Shown one piece after another: positions 8,778 to 17,236 of a stretch of DNA of 50,735 nucleotides (the stretch's first letter is position 1; each line of letters begins with the position of its first letter). This DNA is from Gammaproteobacteria bacterium CG11_big_fil_rev_8_21_14_0_20_46_22. Lineage in GTDB: Bacteria > Pseudomonadota > Gammaproteobacteria > UBA12402. The notes under the pieces were generated by a model. That model made no database searches. It was given only the letters and a program-made list of their open reading frames with translations, and had not been told where the DNA came from. The translations under genes and the position numbers were made by a program. The DNA lies in contig PCWT01000010.1 in the NCBI GenBank assembly GCA_002796245.1, forward strand, positions 14,410 to 65,144, in the 5' to 3' direction.

Positions 8778-8810
8778 GTTAATATTACCTTAATCTAATT
8801 GGCCTATTAT
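8778..8810 (+). promoter_or_regulatory. PmrA-box-like promoter of the 1580-residue gene
   Basis: GTTAAT (8778-8783), ATTAC, CTTAAT (8789-8794), ten bases, then TATTAT (8805-8810) as -10. Eleven of twelve half-site positions fit YTTAAK-N5-YTTAAK; the first base is G. The ATG follows 26 bp after the -10. Confidence 0.6.
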
Positions 8811-8835
8811 TCACCACCACTAAACAAAATAATAA

Positions 8836-11800
8836 ATGGCCATGTTTGGATTAAAACAATTTTTGAAGCGCTGTGCTCGCATTTTTAGTTCCTCTAAGGG
8901 TGAGCTTAAGTGTGTGGCGCATTTTACTGATATCTTTACTTCGAAAGAGTTTGAATCTCTACGTTTGGAGTACATGGACGCACTTTTAGAACAAGCTTTT
9001 TTGTTTTTTTCTCGGCATAGCAAGCGTGAAATTGATGGGGCAATGCTTGATCGAGTTTTGGGTCAGCCACATTTGTTCAGCGAGTTGGTGTCAGACCTTA
9101 TCCCTATAGCTCAGTCTATGCTTTTGCTGGATCGCTCATCGGCTGTATTAGTTTCGTATGAATTTCTGCGTTCATTGAGCAGTGGTGCCCCCGTTATTTC
9201 TGAGACCTTTCTTAAATTTTTAACGCTTCGTGCCGCGTTTAATCCCAATTTTGCTCGGAATTCTATTGTCGCGGGTATGGGCATGCTGATGAACGCTATG
9301 GAAATACTGCCTGTGGGTGGCGTTCTTGTTCTTGCATCGCCTTTTTTCTACAACTTGACTCAGCAGCGGCGTTTTCATGCCAAGAAATTAGAGCAAATTG
9401 ATGAGCTTTTAAAGAGTGTATTGAAGATCGAAACACTGGACGAAGAAATAATCAATGCGGTGAGGTGTATTGCTAGTGTCACTGAAAGTGTGGGTGAGAG
9501 AAAAAAGTGCGACGCTTTGCAGCTTTTGCTTCACTGGCCAGTGGTCAAGGATCACCCGTGGCTTCGCTATGCGATTGAGTTTTTATTAAATCAGCACGAA
9601 AATGCACTAGATATGGATCGAGTGTTCTCTTCTCTTGAAAAAAAGCAGCCCAATTTTTTAAGTTGTTTTGATCTTAAGTTCACGCGGGAAGTGGGCAAGT
9701 GTTATGTCCTGAAATCGGGGCGCTTAATGAGTGTTCGTAATGCCCATCTTGAAAGTTATGAGGATTTTGATGAGTCTCAGATCGAATCACTTCAGAAGCT
9801 GATTGAAAACGGTGTTTTCTCGAGCTCACTCTCATGGTTTTGCCAATATGTATTTATGTGGGCTTTGATGAATCGCTTGGAAGAAATGATGGCGAGCTTT
9901 CAGCAACGTAGCGATAAAGAAAAAATTGAAGCAGTGAGGGCGCTCTTGGCTAGCATGCGGGCTTGCCCATTTTTTAACTTTGATTTACAACCACCTTTCA
10001 ATCGAAACGAAACCAGTATCGATCGAGAGAGTATTTTTATCTATAGGCGCTTAGAGCAGTTAACCCTGCGAGCGAAAAACCTTGAGGCACGATGCCGTGG
10101 CGCGATGGAGCTTGATCACCATGCCGGTGATTACGTTGATCACTCGTTTGCTTATGTGTATCGCGGTGGAAATCTTGTTGAAAATCCGGCAGAAATCGCG
10201 GCTATTTTATGCCGTCAAGCAGGCACTTTGGATGAAGCCGATTCAAAGCTTGATCTTGAACGTTTTGCTTTGTCTGCTGAAGCGCTCAGTGGGCTTGAGG
10301 GTGATGTATTTCAAGCATTGCTTGGGTCGTTTCCGGCTTCAATCTTGGTGAGTCAGGCGTTGTTACTGAGACTCGAGCGTGATATTCGTGATACGCTGTT
10401 TATTTCAAGCGAATTGGTTAAGCGATATAAGCCCATGATTTTGGCACTTGATCAAAGCGCTCATCATGCTTTGTTTCAATACTGTTTAAATCCGGAAAAA
10501 CTCGAAAAACAACAAGTGGCATCGCTCACTAAGGCTAATGTTTTATTAGCGTTTGGAGCGGGCCTTTATCTGGGTTTAGATGGTCGTGTTTGGAAGGCGG
10601 GTCAGCTTGATGAATCTGTTTCTGTAAGCATTGAAATCCAATCGGTAAGCGACTTGCTTAGTTTGCTGACGTTACTAGAATTAAAGCCACATCATTTAAT
10701 GTTGAGGAAACATTGCATCGAGGCACTTTGTTCAAAATGTGGTTTTGATCTCTTGACGATTAAAGCTTATGAGCACTTGTTAAGACTTGCGGAAAAAGTT
10801 GGTGATGATGCTTTTAGGAAAGTCAAAGATCATCTGCACGGTTATCTTGTTCGCTCTCGCAACCCCGAGGATATCAAGCGCATGCTTGTCATCTTTCAGG
10901 ATAGTGTGCGAGAAGGGTTGATCAGGCGCTGGATTGCTCTCTATCAAGAGATGGGGCGACATGAAGAAGCATTGCAGTGTGCAACCGAATATCAATGTGA
11001 GCTTGGTGATCTTGGCTATGAGAGCTGTGGCGAATTTTATTATCACTCAAAAAGTGGCGTATTATTTAAGCGCTTTGGGCGAAGCTTTCAGTGTGTGAAT
11101 AATGTTCAGAGCTTGGGATTAAGCTCAGAATGTTTGGCTCAGTCTTTATCGGATCCTCTATTAAATCAGTGGGCTTTAAGGCTTGAGGCTTTGCCGGGTA
11201 AGTTGCCAGAAGAGCTTTATGAGCCCTTGGTTTCTTGCCTGGAGGCGCCGTGTCACACGCACCATGATTTGCTTGATCGCTTGTTAGCGGCAGGTCGACG
11301 TGAGCTGTTAAGCTACTGTGCGGGCAGATACTTTATGTCGCTAAGCGATCCTCGATATCAGCTAGCATTTAATTATTTGTTTGATGAAAGTACCCCGGTC
11401 ACTGAAAGGCTCGGCAAGCGACTTGCCAACAATCTTTTGATTCTTCCATCTGGTGCGGTGTACCGATTTAACGAGCGAGCTATTTCAGCGCTTGATTTTT
11501 CAAGACCAGGTATTTTGATCGAATTTTTAAGTATTTACGCTACTGCGGTAAGGTATGGATCACAACCGCTTCGTGTGCTTGAGTTGATGGATCAGGCAAT
11601 TTCTTCAGAGCGCTTGAGTCACTTAAAGGCTCGGCATTGGTTTGATCTATTGAGCATGAAGTCTGAGTGTGTCAATAAGGTCTTAGCTAAAGCTGTGCGG
11701 TCTTTTTTTCAGGCGTGTTTTCAAGACCCCGACTTTTCTGGTATTGAGTTGTCATTGCTTCCAGAGGCGTTCAAGTTTGAGGGTGTGCTGGATGACATTT

Positions 11801-13578
11801 TGCTTGAACGATTAAAACGCGGTGAATTTTCGCTTTTGTTTAGGCTAGGCGCTTTCGGGTCGTTGTGCTCTGATGAGTTTTTTAAACAAGTTTCGATTCG
11901 GTTTGTCTCAGATATTTCAACTGAAGAAGTCGCGGTTTTACGCGATGTTTTGATGCAGTGGCTTTTTCAGGGTGAAACCCTTGCTTCGCTCATGACTAAG
12001 CTGAAAATGCTTGATACTAAACCCAAAGAGGTTTTGGCAGGCAATGTCATTACCGAATTTCAAGAGAGGGGTGATCATGTTTCTGCGCTACATATTATTA
12101 GCGAGTATGGCTTTGCTTTTGAGGGCTTTGGGTATGCTCGCTCCGGACGGTTTGCTTATGAAACATCAAACGGCGGTTTGTTTTCTATGCCTGAATACAA
12201 TCCCGTCGATTTTTCATCTGAATTTTTTGATAAGCTAAGTCTTGAAGATTGGCATGCGCTTTTTAGGGTGTGTTCAGCGAAGTGGAATCCACAATTAAAT
12301 TTCCCTAAAAGGTATTTTGATTTGCTTGTGAAAGAGGCTGGTTATGCTGCAGTTTCGCTTGAGCTTTTGCCTGAAGGATTTAAAGAAGCTCAGCTTGTTG
12401 GTTCGTATCTAAAGGATCTTTGTCTTTCTGATCGCTTTGAAGCTTTTAAAGGCATGTATAAAGTATTTTCTGGCTGTCTTTCGGAAGGATTCTCTTCACA
12501 ACTTTTTGCAACCGGCAAGGCACTAAAGGCAAATCGAGAGCTTCTGTCCGCTTTATGCGAAGCTGGGTGTTTAAAACGTGTGCTTGATCGCGCCAACTAT
12601 TTTGTAAGCCCTGAGGGTTCGCTTGTGTATTTTGATGGATCGGTGGTCTCTGATGTTAATGTCGATAAGTTAGAAGACCCCCTGCTTTTGCTTGCTCTGA
12701 GCCGTTGCCGAGCGCTGTCCTGGCAACTCCCGTCGATTAATAAACGTTTGGGTTTTTTATTTAGGGCTTACTTGTACCGTTATTTTAATGGCGACACTCA
12801 CGGCCGTATTGCTTGTCTGGAATGGATTTCCAGATTGGGTGCTAGCAAAGCTTGTGTAAAAGGTGGGCTGCTTCGGCGTTGGCTTGCACACACGATAGAT
12901 TTTTCCTGCGATATAGATATTGAGTTGCATTTCAGTGAATACTCTTTTGAGATTTCTTTGGCCTTAAAAAAAGCGGGTTTTGAAGCTAGCAAATTTGTGC
13001 CTGGCTTGTGGCGCAATCAAAAGTTGAAAATTGATCTTATGATAAGTTTTGGTTCCTCCGTTTGTCCGTCAAAAATCTTTACTGTTAATGAAGTGGTTAT
13101 GCCGTTGAGCAACTTCCTCATGTTTGCTAAATTCGACCCTAGACCAGATTTACCGATAACGTTTGAGGCTATTAACGAAGCAGTACTTAGCGATCTTTCT
13201 GGAAAAACATTGTCTAGCATAGACCAGAGTGTTGAGCTTGACGTAAGCGGAAAGCTTATTTTATTTTTCTTAACATTGCGCTACCACTTGGAAGAAGGGT
13301 TTGGTTTTTCTCCTGAGTTATTGCTTATGCTGAAGGCTTGGCTTGATTCTATTACAGAGCTTACCCCGGATCAGCGCGATACACTGAATGTTAAGTTCGG
13401 TGAGCTTACTGTTGCAGCGCGAGGGGTTGAAGTATTAAGGCCGTTGCTGGACGGCTTGGGTTTTTCTCCTTTTTTCAGGCGCCACGGTTATTTTTTGCCC
13501 GAAGCACCGGCTCCCCTTATCGATACTCAGCCGGGCAATGCCGATGTCGATCAGGCTGGGCGGGGTCATAATGCCTGA
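8836..13578 (+). CDS. Giant protein of unknown function with repeated short motif and C-terminal nucleotidyltransferase-like segment
   Basis: Predicted 1580 residues, largely helical, with a hydrophobic stretch near 143-172. I recognise no full-length family. A short motif (aromatic or aliphatic, two to four residues, Gly, one residue, Leu/Val, two residues, often aromatic) recurs near 289, 439, 577, 735, 867, 1107 and 1254, each between helical blocks of about 130-160 residues (one gap is about 240). Near the C-terminus VKGGLLRRWL (1341-1350), CDIDIEL (1358-1364) and KIDLMI (1398-1403) follow the Pol-beta/poly(A)-polymerase pattern: a Gly-Gly helix, an Asp-x-Asp pair (1359, 1361) and a third Asp (1400). 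There is no signal peptide. The PmrA-like promoter and size suggest a secreted effector. The reading frame seems to end early through a frameshift at 13571-13578. Confidence 0.6.
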   Translation: MAMFGLKQFLKRCARIFSSSKGELKCVAHFTDIFTSKEFESLRLEYMDALLEQAFLFFSRHSKREIDGAMLDRVLGQPHLFSELVSDLIPIAQSMLLLDRSSAVLVSYEFLRSLSSGAPVISETFLKFLTLRAAFNPNFARNSIVAGMGMLMNAMEILPVGGVLVLASPFFYNLTQQRRFHAKKLEQIDELLKSVLKIETLDEEIINAVRCIASVTESVGERKKCDALQLLLHWPVVKDHPWLRYAIEFLLNQHENALDMDRVFSSLEKKQPNFLSCFDLKFTREVGKCYVLKSGRLMSVRNAHLESYEDFDESQIESLQKLIENGVFSSSLSWFCQYVFMWALMNRLEEMMASFQQRSDKEKIEAVRALLASMRACPFFNFDLQPPFNRNETSIDRESIFIYRRLEQLTLRAKNLEARCRGAMELDHHAGDYVDHSFAYVYRGGNLVENPAEIAAILCRQAGTLDEADSKLDLERFALSAEALSGLEGDVFQALLGSFPASILVSQALLLRLERDIRDTLFISSELVKRYKPMILALDQSAHHALFQYCLNPEKLEKQQVASLTKANVLLAFGAGLYLGLDGRVWKAGQLDESVSVSIEIQSVSDLLSLLTLLELKPHHLMLRKHCIEALCSKCGFDLLTIKAYEHLLRLAEKVGDDAFRKVKDHLHGYLVRSRNPEDIKRMLVIFQDSVREGLIRRWIALYQEMGRHEEALQCATEYQCELGDLGYESCGEFYYHSKSGVLFKRFGRSFQCVNNVQSLGLSSECLAQSLSDPLLNQWALRLEALPGKLPEELYEPLVSCLEAPCHTHHDLLDRLLAAGRRELLSYCAGRYFMSLSDPRYQLAFNYLFDESTPVTERLGKRLANNLLILPSGAVYRFNERAISALDFSRPGILIEFLSIYATAVRYGSQPLRVLELMDQAISSERLSHLKARHWFDLLSMKSECVNKVLAKAVRSFFQACFQDPDFSGIELSLLPEAFKFEGVLDDILLERLKRGEFSLLFRLGAFGSLCSDEFFKQVSIRFVSDISTEEVAVLRDVLMQWLFQGETLASLMTKLKMLDTKPKEVLAGNVITEFQERGDHVSALHIISEYGFAFEGFGYARSGRFAYETSNGGLFSMPEYNPVDFSSEFFDKLSLEDWHALFRVCSAKWNPQLNFPKRYFDLLVKEAGYAAVSLELLPEGFKEAQLVGSYLKDLCLSDRFEAFKGMYKVFSGCLSEGFSSQLFATGKALKANRELLSALCEAGCLKRVLDRANYFVSPEGSLVYFDGSVVSDVNVDKLEDPLLLLALSRCRALSWQLPSINKRLGFLFRAYLYRYFNGDTHGRIACLEWISRLGASKACVKGGLLRRWLAHTIDFSCDIDIELHFSEYSFEISLALKKAGFEASKFVPGLWRNQKLKIDLMISFGSSVCPSKIFTVNEVVMPLSNFLMFAKFDPRPDLPITFEAINEAVLSDLSGKTLSSIDQSVELDVSGKLILFFLTLRYHLEEGFGFSPELLLMLKAWLDSITELTPDQRDTLNVKFGELTVAARGVEVLRPLLDGLGFSPFFRRHGYFLPEAPAPLIDTQPGNADVDQAGRGHNA

Positions 13579-13639
13579 TCTTGATCCAAGACTTGAACGT
13601 ATTATTCAACGTAGGTCCCGGAGCCTACGGCGCGACTAA
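13571..13639 (+). pseudogene. Out-of-frame continuation of the giant gene's C-terminal tail
   Basis: In the +1 frame over the stop of the 1580-residue gene, 22 codons to TAA at 13637 read M-P-D-L-D-P-R-L-E-R then IIQRRSRS. The 229-residue gene downstream has DP, four residues, IIQRRSR near its N-terminus, and both loci are preceded by the same PGNA codons (12 identical bases, 13531-13542 and 13786-13797). The interval between the two blocks differs by 7 bp, which explains the lost frame. Read as a decayed tail; a programmed frameshift cannot be excluded. Confidence 0.5.
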
Positions 13640-13676
13640 CTTTAACGCGCTTTCTTCTAAGCGCCGCTTTCTCGGC

Positions 13677-13720
13677 GAATTGTGCCACGTTTCTCTTTGA
13701 AATTTGAATTTCTAGAAGCG
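13677..13720 (+). repeat. Upstream element, copy 3 (abuts PmrA-like box)
   Basis: Third copy of the element seen at 6477 and 6591. It includes ACGTTTCTCTT and ATTTGAATTTCTAGA, which are almost identical to the murF-side copy, and runs straight into the box at 13721. The rest of the gap 13640-13773 shows only a small GCGCCG/CGGCG hairpin. Confidence 0.6.
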
Positions 13721-13753
13721 CTTAATATTAGTTTAAGAATGATTTGATCTAAT
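13721..13753 (+). promoter_or_regulatory. PmrA-box-like promoter of the 229-residue gene
   Basis: CTTAAT (13721-13726), ATTAG, TTTAAG (13732-13737), ten bases, TCTAAT (13748-13753). All twelve half-site positions match YTTAAK-N5-YTTAAK, and spacing to the -10 is the same ten bases as at 6444 and 8805. Confidence 0.65.
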
Positions 13754-13782
13754 GGGTAAAATGAAAATGAGAGGTGATTTTT

Positions 13783-14472
13783 GTGCCGGGCAATGCCAAC
13801 TCTAACTCGGATTCTGGTAGGGGTTCAATCAAAGATCCTATTGTAGACATTATTCAGCGACGGTCGCGCGCACCAGGGATAGACGAATCCGGGGGCAGGC
13901 AGCCCGTGCTAGCTGGTGTATCGCCTACGCCTATACCTATGGATCCCTCTGCCTTGGGGCTTCGCTTAGCTTCTATTGCTTTTAGGGAGGTAGAAGAAGT
14001 TGCCATGCCTAGAGTGCCCAAAGCGAGGCGGATTGCTCAGGAGGATAACGCCTTTAGGGCGGCTCCAATGGCTTTTTCTCAGTCTGGGCCTGAAGAAGCT
14101 ACTTTGAATGGCTCGCGGGTTCGTCTGATGGCATGCATGGCTGCAGAATTGCCCACTATTAAGTTTAAACTTAATCAGCTTTTGAGTTCGATCGTTAATT
14201 TTTTTGAGAATCTGGAGAGGGAGCCTGTTGGGCTTTTTTTGTTTGAAAGCGTGTTTAAGGAATCTCAAGACGCACTGGATTCGATTCAAGATCGACTGGT
14301 GGGCTTTCTTTGTATTTTGATGTCGGAGCAGCAGCTCTGTCCGCTCAGCGCTTATTGCGGTGTTTTGCTTTGTCAGGTAGGCGTGGTTCGTCAAGAGCTT
14401 AGTCGGAGAGCAGCCATTCTAAACGCTCTTTCGGGTGTTGACGCCCCGCCGCCTGCAAATCCGCGCCTATGA
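13783..14472 (+). CDS. Hypothetical protein, candidate effector
   Basis: Predicted 229 residues from GTG at 13783, which has GAGAGG seven bases upstream; an in-frame GTG at 13774 overlaps that ribosome-binding site and is less likely. The N-terminal 90 residues are Ser/Gly/Pro-rich and polar, with an IIQRRSR motif shared with the tail of the preceding gene. The C-terminal 120 residues are helical with several hydrophobic stretches and a Pro-rich end. No family is recognised. The predicted TSS lies about 20 bp before the start, after a PmrA-like promoter. A secreted role is inferred from promoter and neighbours only. Confidence 0.6.
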   Translation: MPGNANSNSDSGRGSIKDPIVDIIQRRSRAPGIDESGGRQPVLAGVSPTPIPMDPSALGLRLASIAFREVEEVAMPRVPKARRIAQEDNAFRAAPMAFSQSGPEEATLNGSRVRLMACMAAELPTIKFKLNQLLSSIVNFFENLEREPVGLFLFESVFKESQDALDSIQDRLVGFLCILMSEQQLCPLSAYCGVLLCQVGVVRQELSRRAAILNALSGVDAPPPANPRL

Positions 14473-14569
14473 TAAAACAAAACCTGGCACTTAAATCATT
14501 AAAAACCCCTGGAGAGCTCGGAATTTGGCTGCTATCCTTAAGCTCATTGCACAGTTGTGAGATGAGGCC

Positions 14570-17224
14570 ATGGCAAAAGAACATAACGATATTAACCCTC
14601 AAGAAACGCAAGAATGGATTGACGCGCTGGACGCGTTGATCCAAGTCAACGGCAAAGAGCGCGCTGAATATATCATCAACAGCCTCATGCAAGCGGCTCG
14701 TGAGCGCGGCGCTAATCTGCCTATGTTGCTCGATCAGCAGTTGCCTTATGTGAATACCATTTCAGAAGACGAGCAGCCAAGCTACCCCGGTAATCGTGAG
14801 ATTGAAAAACGCATCGGTCAGATCATGCGCTGGAATGCGGTGTGCATGGTCTTAAAAGCCACGCACATTGCCAAAGAGCTCGGCGGCCACTTAGCCACTT
14901 TTGCCTCTTCGTCTGTGCTCTACAGTGTGGCTGAAAACCATTTCATGAAAGCCGATGACCTTATTTTTTATCAAGGGCATGCTTCACCCGGTATGTACTC
15001 TCGTGCATTTATCGAAGGCACCTTGAGCGAAGAACAACTCTCACATTTTCGTCAAGAAGTGGGTGTTGATGGTTTATCATCATATCCGCACCCTTGGTTG
15101 ATGCCGGAATTTTGGCAGTTTGCCACGGTGTCTATGGGCTTAGGCCCGATTCAGGCGATTTACCAAGCGCGCTTTCTAAAGTATTTGCAGCACCGCGAGA
15201 TGATAGAAGACACGGGTCGACGCGTGTGGTGTTACTGTGGTGATGGCGAGATGGATGAGCCAGAATCGCTGGGTGCGATTCATATTGCCGCTAAAGAAAA
15301 GCTCGATAATTTATGCTTTGTGATTAACTGTAATTTGCAGCGTCTCGATGGTCCGGTACGCGGTAACGCGAGCATTGTGCGTGAACTGGAGTCGGTGTTC
15401 ACCGGTGCGGGTTGGAATGTGATTAAGGTGCTTTGGAGCAGTGATTGGGATCAATTGCTCGCCAAAGATAAGAGCGGCTTATTAATGAAACGTTTGGCCG
15501 AAGTGGTCGACGGTGAATATCAAACCTATAGCGTGAAAGACGGGGCGTATATTCGCGAGCATTTTTTCGGTAAATACCCTGAGTTGCTGGCCTTGGTGGA
15601 AGACATGAGTGATGCAGAGCTCGCGTCATTGCGCCGCGGTGGTCACGATGTGTTTAAAGTTTATGCGGCGTATGATCGTATGCAAAAATTGAATAATGGC
15701 CGACCCACCGTGATTTTAACCCACACGGTTAAAGGCTTTGGTTTGGGTGTGTCAGCCGGCGAAGGTCGCAATGTCGCACACAACACTAAAGTGATGACGC
15801 TAGAAGAATTGCAGGCGTTTCGCGACAAGCACGAAATCCCGGTTAAATTTAACAGCTTGGATGATATTCCGTTTTACTTGCCGCCTAAAGACAGTGATGA
15901 AATTCGTTACGTACAAGAGCGTCGCCACGCACTGGGAGGGCCCTTGTTTCATCGTCGGCAAGCCTCAAAGCCATTGAATGTGCCGCCGTTATCAGCGTTT
16001 GCAAAGCAGCTAGAAGACTCAGGCGATCGTGAGATCTCATCGACGATGGCGTTTGTGCGTGTCTTAAACACCATTTTCCGTGATAAAGAACTGGGCCCGC
16101 GAGTGGTGACAATAGTGCCTGACGAAAGTCGTACGTTTGGTATGGAAGGTTTGTTCCGACAATACGGTATTTACTCGGTTGTGGGGCAGTTGTATGAGCC
16201 GGAAGACAAAGAACAAGTGATGTATTACAAAGAATCGCAAACCGGTCAGATCTTCGAAGAAGGTTTAAATGAAGCCGGTGCGATGTGTTCTTGGATTGCT
16301 GCGGGTACTTCTTATAGCACCAATGATGTGCCGATGATTCCGTTTTACATTTATTATTCCATGTTTGGTTTTCAGCGCACAGGCGATTTGGCTTGGGCAG
16401 CCGGTGATATGCGTGCACGTGGGTTTTTGATTGGTGGTACTGCCGGTCGCACAACACTTGCGGGTGAAGGTCTTCAGCACCAAGATGGCCATAATATTAT
16501 TTTTGCGGCCACCATTCCAAACTGCATCAGTTACGATCCCACTTACAGCTATGAAATGGCGGTGATCGTTCGTGAAGGTTTGCGCCGTATGTGCGAAGAA
16601 CAAGAATCGGTGTTTTATTACATCACTGCGATGAATGAAAACTACCATCACCCCGCCATGCCAGAAAGCAGTGAAGAAGGTATTCTCAAAGGCTTGTATC
16701 TGCTGAATGAAAATAAAACGCGCTCGAAGCTTAAAGTGCAGCTCTTAAGCAGCGGGGCGATTTTAAATGAAGCGATTAAAGCGGCCGCGATGATTGAAAA
16801 AGATTTTTCTGTGAAAGCCAACGTGTGGAGTGCGACGAGTTTTAATGAGCTTGCGCGTGACGGGCGTGATGTGGCGCGCTGGAATCATTTAAACCCCGAT
16901 AAAAAACCTCGCTTGAGTTATGCTGAGCAATGTTTAAAAGGGCACGAGGGTCCTGTGATTGCTGCGACAGATTATATCAAAGCCTATGCGGATCAAATTC
17001 GCGAGTTTGTGCCAGCGTATTATGTGGTATTGGGCACGGATGGTTTTGGTCGCAGCGACACACGCCAAAAATTGCGTCAGCATTTTGAAGTGAATGCCAA
17101 TTACATTGCCTATCATGCGATTAAAGCTTTAGTCGATGAAGGCAAGCTCGATGTGAAAGATGCGCTCAAAGCGCGCAAGCTCTATAGCATCGATCCCGAT
17201 AAATTAAATCCACTGTATGCGTAA
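14570..17224 (+). CDS. aceE: Pyruvate dehydrogenase E1 component (homodimeric)
   Basis: Predicted 884 residues, matching the single-chain gammaproteobacterial E1 (about 887). It decarboxylates pyruvate with thiamine diphosphate and acetylates the lipoyl groups of E2. The thiamine-diphosphate motif is visible as GDGEMDEPE, followed by VINCNLQRLDGPVRGN, and further conserved segments include PDESRTFGMEGLFRQ. It is first in the aceE-aceF-lpd operon, with 12 bp to aceF. GAGATGAGG sits upstream of the ATG. Confidence 0.97.
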   Translation: MAKEHNDINPQETQEWIDALDALIQVNGKERAEYIINSLMQAARERGANLPMLLDQQLPYVNTISEDEQPSYPGNREIEKRIGQIMRWNAVCMVLKATHIAKELGGHLATFASSSVLYSVAENHFMKADDLIFYQGHASPGMYSRAFIEGTLSEEQLSHFRQEVGVDGLSSYPHPWLMPEFWQFATVSMGLGPIQAIYQARFLKYLQHREMIEDTGRRVWCYCGDGEMDEPESLGAIHIAAKEKLDNLCFVINCNLQRLDGPVRGNASIVRELESVFTGAGWNVIKVLWSSDWDQLLAKDKSGLLMKRLAEVVDGEYQTYSVKDGAYIREHFFGKYPELLALVEDMSDAELASLRRGGHDVFKVYAAYDRMQKLNNGRPTVILTHTVKGFGLGVSAGEGRNVAHNTKVMTLEELQAFRDKHEIPVKFNSLDDIPFYLPPKDSDEIRYVQERRHALGGPLFHRRQASKPLNVPPLSAFAKQLEDSGDREISSTMAFVRVLNTIFRDKELGPRVVTIVPDESRTFGMEGLFRQYGIYSVVGQLYEPEDKEQVMYYKESQTGQIFEEGLNEAGAMCSWIAAGTSYSTNDVPMIPFYIYYSMFGFQRTGDLAWAAGDMRARGFLIGGTAGRTTLAGEGLQHQDGHNIIFAATIPNCISYDPTYSYEMAVIVREGLRRMCEEQESVFYYITAMNENYHHPAMPESSEEGILKGLYLLNENKTRSKLKVQLLSSGAILNEAIKAAAMIEKDFSVKANVWSATSFNELARDGRDVARWNHLNPDKKPRLSYAEQCLKGHEGPVIAATDYIKAYADQIREFVPAYYVVLGTDGFGRSDTRQKLRQHFEVNANYIAYHAIKALVDEGKLDVKDALKARKLYSIDPDKLNPLYA

Positions 17225-17236
17225 GGGGATGAGAGT

